Source: an uncultured Clostridia bacterium (lineage in GTDB: Bacteria > Bacillota > Clostridia > Oscillospirales > Oscillospiraceae). Taken from it: DNA of 7,226 bases. Positions 1 through 5,485 of the stretch are shown here, piece after piece. The translations under genes and the position numbers were made by a program. The notes below the pieces were generated by a model. That model searched no databases. It was not told the origin of the DNA and worked only from the letters and a program-made list of their open reading frames with translations. The stretch lies in NCBI GenBank assembly GCA_947176425.1, contig CAMWQV010000092.1:1-7226 (forward strand). The letters are read 5' to 3'. How positions within the stretch are numbered: the first letter of the stretch is position 1; each line of letters begins with the position of its first letter.

Positions 1-246
1 CATCAGCGGCTCTACATTGGCAAGCGCTTCCAGACAGTTGCGGATATCGCCGGGGGGCAGCATCCCCAGCTCCTGACGTAAAACCCCGGAACCGCCGCCG
101 TCATCCGCTACTGTAACGATTGCGGTCAGATTATTAGTATGGCGTTTCAGGCCCCGCAGCATGGTCGAAAGACCGGTGCCGCCGCCGATGGCAACGATTT
201 TTGGTCCCTTGCCGCTGGGACCGCGGTAGATAAAATTTTCTTTCAT
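1..246 (-). CDS. yvcK: Gluconeogenesis factor YvcK (N-terminal 82 residues, cut by window edge)
   Basis: This is the N-terminal part of the YvcK/CofD-like family. Members bind UDP-sugars and are needed for normal cell shape and growth on gluconeogenic carbon sources in Bacillus; the biochemical output is not fully settled. Visible motifs are a glycine-rich nucleotide-binding loop IGGGTGLSTMLRGLK (residues 20-34), VTVADDGGGSG (44-54) and ELGMLPPGDIRNCL (59-72), all hallmarks of the family. Relatives usually have DDGGSSG, so G52 is a small variation. The ATG at 244-246 gives the expected N-terminus. No strong ribosome binding site precedes it and no in-frame ATG, GTG or TTG lies between it and the end of rapZ, so it may depend on translation of rapZ 37 nt upstream. 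The gene continues past position 1, and whiA is the usual next neighbour. Family assignment is firm; the function is known only from homologues. Confidence 0.95.
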   Translation of the reverse strand, partial: MKENFIYRGPSGKGPKIVAIGGGTGLSTMLRGLKRHTNNLTAIVTVADDGGGSGVLRQELGMLPPGDIRNCLEALANVEPLM

Positions 247-283
247 AGCTGTTTGCGGCGCAGGCCCGTATACAGTACGGATC

Positions 284-1141
284 CTAGCGCATCATGTCCC
301 GATGATTTTCTGTTACTTGATAGCCCAGCGAAGCGATATACTCCGTCAGGGCGTGGGTGACTGCGACAGACCGGTGGTGTCCGCCGGTACAGCCCACCGC
401 TACCACCAGCACCGTTTTCCCTTCCTCACGGTACAGAGGCAGTACGAAATGCAGCAGTTCTTTCAGTTTCTCCACAAACTGCTCCGTCTCATGAAAGGAA
501 AACACATAGTCCCGCACGTCTGCGTCAAGACCGGTCTTTTCCCGCAGGTCGTCAATATAAAACGGATTCGGCATGAAGCGGACATCAAACACCAAATCCG
601 CCTCTAAAGGCAGGCCGTGCTTAAAGCCGAAGGACACCATACTGACCATCATTTCCCCCGCCGGACTGCCGCCGCCAAACAGACGGAGCAGCTCGGAGCG
701 GAGGCGGGCGGTCGAGTAGTTCGTGGAATCGATCACCACGTCAGCCTGTGCGCGTACAGGAGCCATCAGCTCGATCTCACGCTTTGCGGCATCCTCCAGG
801 GATTCCGACTGTTCCTGGAGAGGATGAAGCCGCCGCGTCTCTTTATAGCGGTTGATAATCGCGCCCACATCGGCCTGTAAGAAAAGCAGTTTGCAGTTAT
901 ATTCCCGCTGCCGGAGCGTGGAGAGGACCTCCAGAAATTCGTCGAAGCTGTCAGCGGTGCGGACATCATAGACCAGCGCGACACGGCGGTACCGGCCATT
1001 CCCGGCAGCGCAGAATTCGGCAAATTTCAGGATCATCCCTGCCGGCATATTGTCTACAATATAGAACCCCATATCCTCCAGAAAAGAGGCCGCTTTGCTC
1101 TTTCCACCGCCGGAAAGTCCTGAGATGATCAATATTTCCAC
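284..1141 (-). CDS. rapZ: RapZ/YvcJ family nucleotide-binding protein
   Basis: This is a P-loop protein of 285 residues, essentially the family length (E. coli RapZ has 284). Residues 8-15 (GLSGGGKS) form the Walker A motif, followed by the family-typical VDNMP (29-33). The middle holds SFGFKHG and DLVFDVRFMPNPFY, and the C-terminal domain holds GCTGGHHRS (250-258). In E. coli, RapZ binds small RNAs and senses glucosamine-6-phosphate to control GlmS. In Bacillus the homologue YvcJ hydrolyses nucleotides and affects competence. Which role applies here cannot be read from sequence. The start codon is GTG at 1139-1141: it is the only start that keeps the whole P-loop, and GGAGG sits 8 nt upstream. 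The gene lies 29 nt after murB and 37 nt before yvcK, the conserved Firmicutes order, so co-transcription is likely. Confidence 0.96.
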   Translation of the reverse strand: MEILIISGLSGGGKSKAASFLEDMGFYIVDNMPAGMILKFAEFCAAGNGRYRRVALVYDVRTADSFDEFLEVLSTLRQREYNCKLLFLQADVGAIINRYKETRRLHPLQEQSESLEDAAKREIELMAPVRAQADVVIDSTNYSTARLRSELLRLFGGGSPAGEMMVSMVSFGFKHGLPLEADLVFDVRFMPNPFYIDDLREKTGLDADVRDYVFSFHETEQFVEKLKELLHFVLPLYREEGKTVLVVAVGCTGGHHRSVAVTHALTEYIASLGYQVTENHRDMMR

Positions 1142-1147
1142 AGTTTT

Positions 1148-1156
1148 CCCCTCCTT
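1148..1156 (-). promoter_or_regulatory. Shine-Dalgarno site deciding the rapZ GTG start
   Basis: On the minus strand this reads AAGGAGGGG, a near-perfect match to the 16S rRNA tail, with 8 nt between GGAGG and the GTG codon at 1139-1141. The next in-frame ATG is at residue 24, beyond the P-loop, so this site supports the GTG start. Confidence 0.85.
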
Positions 1157-1170
1157 TTTTGTTGTTCTGT

Positions 1171-2064
1171 CTAAACAATCCTGACTTCTGGCTCCAGTTC
1201 CACACCGGTCTGTTTTTTCACGGTCTGCCGGATCAGTTCGATCAGACGCAGAACGTCGTCACAGGACGCACCGCCTGTATTGATAACAAATCCGGCGTGT
1301 TTTTCGGAGACCTGCGCGCCGCCGACCTGCGTTCCTTTGAGGCCGCACTGTTCGATCAGCGCCCCCGCAAAATGCCCCTCCGGACGCTTAAACGTACTCC
1401 CCGCGCTGGGAAATTCCAGAGGCTGTTTTTCTCTGCGGCGGCGGTTCAGGTCATCCATCTGCGCTTTGATCTGCTTACCGTCTCCCTCCGTCAGCTCCAG
1501 CACGGCGTTTAATACCGTACCGCCGCGCTGGGTAAATATACTGCGGCGGTATCCGAACTCCAGCTTGGAACGGTCCAGCGTGACAACGCCTCTGCCGGGA
1601 AACCAAGCTGTGACGGACCGAAGCGCCTGCGACATCTCACCGCCGTATGCGCCCGCGTTCATACACACCGCGCCGCCCAGACTGCCGGGGATGCCGTGAG
1701 CAAATTCCAGACCGCTCAGTTCCTCTTTTTGGGCAAACGACGCCAGCCGTGCCAGAGATATTCCGGCCTCCGCCAGCAGCGTATTTTCCGCACGCTCCAC
1801 GCTGTCCAGACGGCCCGTATGAATCGCCAGCGCGTCTATGCCCTGGTCTGACACCAGAAGATTAGAGCCGTTGCCCAGCAGCAGAACCGGCCAGCCCTCC
1901 GCGTCTGCCGCATCCAGCAGTTCGGCCAGCTCGGACGTCTTGGCAGGGCGGACAAACCGCTTAACCGGACCGCCGATATGGAAAGTGGTGTGACGGGACA
2001 TAGGCTCATCTTTCAAAATCTCCAGGTATGGAAAACGTTCGTCGAAACAGTCAAACCAGGGCAT
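1171..2064 (-). CDS. murB: UDP-N-acetylenolpyruvoylglucosamine reductase MurB
   Basis: MurB is the FAD-dependent cytoplasmic enzyme that uses NADPH to reduce UDP-GlcNAc-enolpyruvate to UDP-MurNAc, the second committed step of peptidoglycan precursor synthesis. The 297-residue length fits the short Gram-positive type. FAD-binding motifs are HTTFHIGGP (residues 25-33), LGNGSNLLVSD (63-73) and HGIPGSLGGAVCMNAGAYGG (123-142). GYRRSIF (171-177) carries the active-site Tyr/Arg region. SAGSTFKRP (220-228) contains the proton-donating Ser223, and the C-terminal LEPEVRIV supplies the catalytic Glu. No key residue is missing. The ATG at 2062-2064 is preceded by AGGAGG with 7 nt spacing. The gene sits 26 nt after the glucokinase gene and 29 nt before rapZ, within the hprK operon. 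Confidence 0.97.
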   Translation of the reverse strand: MPWFDCFDERFPYLEILKDEPMSRHTTFHIGGPVKRFVRPAKTSELAELLDAADAEGWPVLLLGNGSNLLVSDQGIDALAIHTGRLDSVERAENTLLAEAGISLARLASFAQKEELSGLEFAHGIPGSLGGAVCMNAGAYGGEMSQALRSVTAWFPGRGVVTLDRSKLEFGYRRSIFTQRGGTVLNAVLELTEGDGKQIKAQMDDLNRRRREKQPLEFPSAGSTFKRPEGHFAGALIEQCGLKGTQVGGAQVSEKHAGFVINTGGASCDDVLRLIELIRQTVKKQTGVELEPEVRIV

Positions 2065-2090
2065 AGAGGTTCCTCCTATTTGATGATGTG

Positions 2091-3047
2091 TTATTGCGCC
2101 AGGGCCAGCAGCGCCGCGCCGATAATGCCGGCGTCATTCCCCAGCTTTGCCTTGACCAGCTTGGTATGTTTTTCGGCTTCCCGGCCAAAGCACTGCTCCA
2201 GTACCATACTTTGCAGCGGAACAAGCAGATCCTCATCCCGCTCGTGGCTGACGCCGCCGCCTAAAGCAATGACCTCCGGCTGGAAGATGTTGATAAAATT
2301 CGACAGTCCTTCTGCCAGATACTCCAAATACCGCTCCACAACAGCCCGTGCAGCAGCGTCGCCCTTGCGCATGGCTTCAAAAGCCGTCCGTCCGTCCACG
2401 CGGCTGAGCGCGCCGCCCACCAGTTCCCACATAGCGGATTCCGGATGCTCGTTCATTGCCGCCGTTGTCTGACGGATCAGCGCGTTGGCAGAGGCGTAGC
2501 GTTCCCAGCACCCCTTGCGCCCGCAGGTACACTGCTCGCCGTTATGAACGATTACGATATGTCCGCCCTCACCGGCACAGCCATTGATTCCGGTGTGAAT
2601 TTTGCCGTTTAAGATAATGCCGGTGCCGATGCCGGTACCCAGCGTCACCAGAATCAGACTTTCAATATTTTTGTCCTCGTAGTGATAGTACTCGCCCAGG
2701 GCCGCGCAGTCGGCGTCATTGCCCAGGTAAACCGGCAAATCCCAATATTGATGAAACATTTTCGCTACCGGCATAGAGCGGATAGGAATATTAACGGTTT
2801 TGATAACAACGCCGTTCTTGTTGTCCACAGGGCCGGGGAATCCCATCCCCACTGCGGCGACCTGATCCCGGCGGATTCCGTTTTCTTCCACCAGAGCAAT
2901 GGACATTTCCGCCAGCGTCTTTCCCATATGTTCCATAGATTCAAATTTCAGCGGCATTTTTTTCGTCGCGGTGATCTGATAGGTTTCATCTACCAGGCCC
3001 GCTTTCAGGTTGGTGCCGCCGATATCGATACCAATATGATACATCAT
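2091..3047 (-). CDS. glcK: ROK-family glucokinase
   Basis: This is a ROK-family sugar kinase of 318 residues, most likely ATP:glucose 6-phosphotransferase (glucokinase) feeding non-PTS glucose into glycolysis. Motifs in order: phosphate-binding GIDIGGTN (residues 6-13); LGND (108-111), where Asp111 is the expected catalytic base; LGTGIGTG (136-143); and the ROK zinc site made of His163 in GEGGH plus Cys173, Cys175 and Cys180 in CTCGRKGCWE. GGG at 263-265 is the late nucleotide-binding loop. No DNA-binding N-terminal domain is present, so it is not a ROK repressor. Two adjacent ATG codons compete: the AGGGGG site at 3051-3056 lies 3 nt from the first and 6 nt from the second, so the true start may be 3044, one Met shorter. 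The gene sits 46 nt after hprK and 26 nt before murB. Other hexose or N-acetylhexosamine specificities within ROK cannot be excluded. Confidence 0.92.
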   Translation of the reverse strand: MMYHIGIDIGGTNLKAGLVDETYQITATKKMPLKFESMEHMGKTLAEMSIALVEENGIRRDQVAAVGMGFPGPVDNKNGVVIKTVNIPIRSMPVAKMFHQYWDLPVYLGNDADCAALGEYYHYEDKNIESLILVTLGTGIGTGIILNGKIHTGINGCAGEGGHIVIVHNGEQCTCGRKGCWERYASANALIRQTTAAMNEHPESAMWELVGGALSRVDGRTAFEAMRKGDAAARAVVERYLEYLAEGLSNFINIFQPEVIALGGGVSHERDEDLLVPLQSMVLEQCFGREAEKHTKLVKAKLGNDAGIIGAALLALAQ

Positions 3048-3093
3048 ATTCCCCCTTGAATGTTTTTATATGACGGGACGCAGAAAAAATAGA

Positions 3094-4035
3094 TTAACCT
3101 CCCTGTACATGCAGCTCCAGTTCTTCCGCCAGCTTCTGCGCGGCGTTGAAACCATACTTCTTATGCCGGTTGTTCATAGCTGCCACCTCAATGATGGTCG
3201 CAAGGTTCCGTCCAGGCCGGACAGGAATCGTTGTTGTAGGAACCGGCAGGCCAAGAATATTGACGTGTTCCTCATCCAGACCGAAGCGGTCATAGAACTT
3301 ATCCTCCCGCCAGGATTCCAAATGTACCACCAGATCGATCTGGGATTCCAGCTGTACGGCGCGCATTCCCAACAGCTGGTGCAGGTCGATGATGCCGATG
3401 CCGCGCAGTTCAATATAGTTGCGGATCAGCTCCGGCGCTCTGCCGATCAGCTGGTCAGCCACACGGCGGATTTCCACTGCGTCGTCAGCTACCAGCCGGT
3501 GTCCGCGCATAATCAGCTCAATAGCGGCCTCGCTCTTGCCCACGCCGCTGTCGCCGGTAATCAGCACGCCCTCGCCGGAGATGTCCAGCAGTACGCCGTG
3601 GCGGGTAATTGTTGGGGCAAGGGTCTTCGTGAGATATTCGATTACACGGGTTGTCATGACAACGGTCGTATCCGAAGTCCGCAGCAATGTCCGGCGGTGT
3701 CTGCGGGCCATTTCCAGACATTCCGGATATACTTCCAGATCACGGGAGACGACCAGCGCAGGAATGGGGTATTGGAAGAGGTTGGAAAAGCTGCTTGTCC
3801 GTTCTTCCGACTCCATTCCCTCCAGCATTTTGAACTCCGCCATACCAATTACCTGCAAACGCCGCTCATCGAAGTAATCAAAGTACCCTAAAAGCTGCAA
3901 AGCCGGACGGTTCACGTCTTTGATTCCCACCAATGCAGTATCAAAATCGCTGCCCTTGTTGACGATAGACATATTCATCTGGTCTACAAGCTCCTGAATA
4001 TGAATCCCGCCCTGCATTTCGTCTTGTTTAATCAT
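3094..4035 (-). CDS. hprK: HPr kinase/phosphorylase HprK
   Basis: HprK is a bifunctional enzyme that phosphorylates and dephosphorylates HPr on Ser46. It is the sensor step of carbon catabolite repression with CcpA in low-GC Gram-positives. Length is 313 residues, as usual. The N-terminal domain spans about 1-135. The catalytic domain has HGVLLDISGEG (146-156), Walker A GDSGVGKS (161-168), VADDAV (182-187) with the acidic catalytic Asp184, and the family signature IELRGIGIIDLHQLLG (208-223). The C-terminal loop is PVRPGRNLATIIEVAAMNNR (271-290). By alignment with the Lactobacillus enzyme, His146 and Asp184 match the known active-site His140 and Asp178. The ATG at 4033-4035 has GGAGG 9 nt upstream; Met7 is a weaker alternative. 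It is the first gene of the operon, behind the promoter at 4103-4131. Confidence 0.97.
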   Translation of the reverse strand: MIKQDEMQGGIHIQELVDQMNMSIVNKGSDFDTALVGIKDVNRPALQLLGYFDYFDERRLQVIGMAEFKMLEGMESEERTSSFSNLFQYPIPALVVSRDLEVYPECLEMARRHRRTLLRTSDTTVVMTTRVIEYLTKTLAPTITRHGVLLDISGEGVLITGDSGVGKSEAAIELIMRGHRLVADDAVEIRRVADQLIGRAPELIRNYIELRGIGIIDLHQLLGMRAVQLESQIDLVVHLESWREDKFYDRFGLDEEHVNILGLPVPTTTIPVRPGRNLATIIEVAAMNNRHKKYGFNAAQKLAEELELHVQGG

Positions 4036-4056
4036 TTTTCTTTTCCTCCGTTAGCT

Positions 4057-4081
4057 CGTATCCGGTAAGATACGTTTTTTT
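4057..4081. repeat. Small inverted repeat in the hprK leader with a T-run on the plus strand
   Basis: CGTATC (4057-4062) and GATACG (4069-4074) form a perfect 6-bp stem with a 6-nt loop. On the plus strand it is followed by seven T residues, which looks like a weak rho-independent terminator pointing away from hprK, but no plus-strand gene ends here. On the minus strand it lies in the hprK 5' leader, between the predicted transcription start near 4096 and the ribosome binding site. The repeat is certain; a function is not. Confidence 0.45.
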
Positions 4082-4102
4082 CGGTTCGGTAGTGGTAGAT
4101 AT

Positions 4103-4131
4103 ATTATAGTATAAATAAGACGGCTTGACAA
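4103..4131 (-). promoter_or_regulatory. Sigma-A-type promoter of the hprK operon
   Basis: Reading the minus strand, a -35 box TTGTCA (4126-4131, 5 of 6 consensus bases) is separated by 17 nt from a perfect -10 box TATAAT (4103-4108). The predicted start near 4096 gives a leader of about 60 nt before the hprK ATG. It lies downstream of the neighbouring gene's terminator, so hprK transcription starts independently. I found no convincing cre (CcpA) site in it. Confidence 0.85.
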
Positions 4132-4153
4132 GAGTACAAAAAGTTTTGGTTTG

Positions 4154-4196
4154 AAAAAGTATACCCCGGCAGTTTGATCGGCTGCCAGGGTATACT
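4154..4196 (-). terminator. Rho-independent terminator of the Rpn-family gene
   Basis: Arms 4158-4172 and 4182-4196 form a 15-bp stem with a single mismatch (4166/4167 region against A4187) and a 9-nt loop. The stem holds GGCAG/CTGCC and GGGTATACT blocks. On the minus strand the stem is followed at once by TTTTT (4154-4158). It begins 13 nt after the stop codon of the gene at 4209-5024, and the hprK promoter begins just beyond it, so the two transcription units are cleanly separated. Confidence 0.88.
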
Positions 4197-4208
4197 ATGA
4201 TAGTTTGG

Positions 4209-5024
4209 TCAGGTACTTGTACGAAGATGTTCTACCTCTTTTATGGTAAGTCCGGTAAGTTTAACGATATCTTCTATTGACAAATTCATCTGTAAAGCAT
4301 TTTTGGCTATCTCAAACTTTTCCTTATTTCTAGCGTGGCGTAACGCTTGTGCCTCATCATGTCGGGCTTTCTCACGCAGACGCTCCAGCTCCCGGAACTC
4401 TGACGACGCCGTGATCGTGCGGTACGCATTGATTGCCTGTTCCATTTCCGGCACCTCCATTGCTTTGATTTTTTCAAGGTCTTCTTCTGTCTCCGCTCTG
4501 AACAGCGACAGCCACAGCAGCAGCGCATCTTTTTTCGTGATATCTTTTGGGAGTTTCTTCAGCTCGAAGAAATGAAACCCCATCTTATCCGACAACAGTG
4601 TATGGCGAGTGACTTCCAGCGGCTGAAAGAATGAATGGAAGTCCTCACAGTCAAACAGCTTAAAGTCTATGATGCTGATAATGATCGTACGCGGCAGCAT
4701 CGAATAGCTTTCCCCGGCAGGGAGCGCGGTCGAAAACTCACGCGCCCAATACAGCATAACACGTTCCGGATAGTCCTCTTCGTTGGAAACCTGTATTTCC
4801 AGATCAATCAGCTGGCCGTTGACTACCATATTAATATCCAGTCTGCAAAATTTGTCTCCAAGTATCTCCGGCGGCATTTCCTCGTTTCGGACCACAAACT
4901 TCCGGATGCTTTCCACTTTTATCCCCAGCAAGGCTGCAATCAGTTTCTTCAACAGATCTCGATGCTTTACGAACAGCATTTTGAACAGAATATCAGTTTT
5001 GAACGTATATTTCAGTTTTCTCAT
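4209..5024 (-). CDS. Rpn/PD-(D/E)XK nuclease family 'transposase' protein
   Basis: This 271-residue protein resembles the Rpn family of recombination-promoting nucleases, often annotated as PD-(D/E)XK nuclease family transposase. Family members studied in E. coli are DNA endonucleases that stimulate RecA-independent recombination, and some act in phage defence. Here the nuclease core carries RLDINMVVNG (residues 61-70) with candidate metal ligand Asp63, then LIDLEIQVSN (72-81) giving Glu76-x-Gln78, the variant E-x-Q catalytic pair of this group. The N-terminal DILFKMLF (11-18) is also typical. Residues about 176-245 are charged, helical and possibly coiled-coil. The tail (247-269, SIEDIVKLTGLTIKEVEHLR) resembles a small helix-turn-helix seen in many relatives. 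The ATG at 5022-5024 is preceded by AGAGG at 8 nt. The gene has its own promoter and terminator, no partner gene, and no inverted-repeat ends that I could see. It appears complete. Biological role here is unknown. Confidence 0.85.
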   Translation of the reverse strand: MRKLKYTFKTDILFKMLFVKHRDLLKKLIAALLGIKVESIRKFVVRNEEMPPEILGDKFCRLDINMVVNGQLIDLEIQVSNEEDYPERVMLYWAREFSTALPAGESYSMLPRTIIISIIDFKLFDCEDFHSFFQPLEVTRHTLLSDKMGFHFFELKKLPKDITKKDALLLWLSLFRAETEEDLEKIKAMEVPEMEQAINAYRTITASSEFRELERLREKARHDEAQALRHARNKEKFEIAKNALQMNLSIEDIVKLTGLTIKEVEHLRTST

Positions 5025-5052
5025 GGGCGTTACCTCTTATTCTCTGATCGCG

Positions 5053-5081
5053 TTAAGATTATACCACAATTCTGATACAAT
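5053..5081 (+). promoter_or_regulatory. Weak candidate promoter facing the truncated gene
   Basis: On the plus strand TTAAGA (5053-5058, 4 of 6) and TACAAT (5076-5081, 5 of 6) are 17 nt apart, and a TG dinucleotide at 5073-5074 gives an extended -10. It overlaps the oppositely oriented promoter almost completely. It could be the old promoter of the remnant at 5105-5329, or chance in AT-rich DNA. Confidence 0.35.
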
Positions 5082-5086
5082 GTCCA
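5058..5086 (-). promoter_or_regulatory. Promoter of the Rpn-family gene
   Basis: On the minus strand, TGGACA (5081-5086, 5 of 6) is 17 nt from a perfect TATAAT (5058-5063). A TG one base before the -10 box makes it an extended -10 promoter. The predicted start near 5051 leaves a leader of about 26 nt before the ATG at 5024. Confidence 0.8.
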
Positions 5087-5104
5087 TTCTATTTTCTATG
5101 CGGC

Positions 5105-5329
5105 TCTAAATATCATAAAGCAGCTATAGTTTTTTCCGAAGCAGCCGATGTTCTTATTAAGACTTTGAGTCCTGAACAAAAAAGTTTATACGATGCTTAT
5201 GAAGAAGCTAATGATAACTTAATTGAAATTTTTTTTACAGACCAATTTATCTACGGCTTTCGTACCGGACTACTGATAGGGTTAGAGGTCAGCGATGTCA
5301 ATGATACATTTATCTTTAAAGGTGAATGA
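5105..5329 (+). pseudogene. 5'-truncated gene remnant, DUF6809-like small helical protein
   Basis: An uninterrupted frame runs to a TGA at 5327-5329 and encodes a protein-like sequence, including TLSPEQKSLYDAYEEAND, then FIYGFRTGLLIGLEV and a short acidic tail. This pattern (LSPEQ..L...Y.EA.., F..GFR.G..L.LE) resembles the C-terminal two thirds of small helical Clostridia proteins of the DUF6809 type, as far as I recall that family. The frame is open from 5057 but has no ATG, GTG or TTG start before the conserved part, and the expected N-terminal section is missing. An ATG at 5098-5100 is in another frame and stops after two further codons; one base change in length there would join it to this frame. 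GC is about 34% by hand count over 5111-5330, far below the flanking genes. I read it as a decayed or truncated gene; translation from a rare start is the alternative. Confidence 0.6.
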
Positions 5330-5408
5330 CCTCTTATTTCGTCAGCAATACCAGCCTGAAATTATTGGCATTCTGGCGTGGGTAAGGAAATCTACAGCAA
5401 AAAATGAC
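5330..5408. other. Intergenic stretch with nothing recognised
   Basis: Between the remnant's stop codon and the gltX promoter I see no reading frame, no convincing terminator hairpin and no repeat. The absence of a terminator means that any transcript of the remnant would read on into gltX. Confidence 0.5.
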
Positions 5409-5437
5409 TTGCAGGGAGGGACAAACTATAGTACAAT
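5409..5437 (+). promoter_or_regulatory. Candidate gltX promoter
   Basis: TTGCAG (5409-5414, 3 of 6 consensus bases) lies 17 nt before TACAAT (5432-5437, 5 of 6). The predicted start near 5444 gives a leader of about 42 nt containing GGAGG at 5472-5476. The leader is too short for a T-box riboswitch and none is seen. Confidence 0.6.
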
Positions 5438-5485
5438 AGGCATTGACTAAAAAAATCTAAATTTGCATGTTGGAGGAAATCTATC

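Noticed and set aside
3070..3891. Long plus-strand open frame opposite hprK (273 codons)
   Set aside because: It lies antisense to a gene with intact HprK motifs, has no ribosome site, and its product shows no domain-like pattern. It is a by-product of the coding bias of hprK.
4125..4130. Perfect TTGACA on the plus strand beside the hprK promoter
   Set aside because: No -10 box lies 16-18 nt downstream, and the sequence is explained by the minus-strand -35 box one base away.
4635..5075. Plus-strand open frame opposite the Rpn-family gene (146 codons)
   Set aside because: It overlaps the nuclease motifs in antisense and shows no protein-family pattern.
5352..5388. Possible terminator hairpin (CCAG/CTGG) after the remnant
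   Set aside because: The stem is only about four base pairs with a long loop and there is no T-run after it.
5441..5473. Second possible gltX promoter beginning at TTGACT (5443-5448)
   Set aside because: No acceptable -10 box follows at the proper distance, and the start would fall at or beyond the ribosome site.
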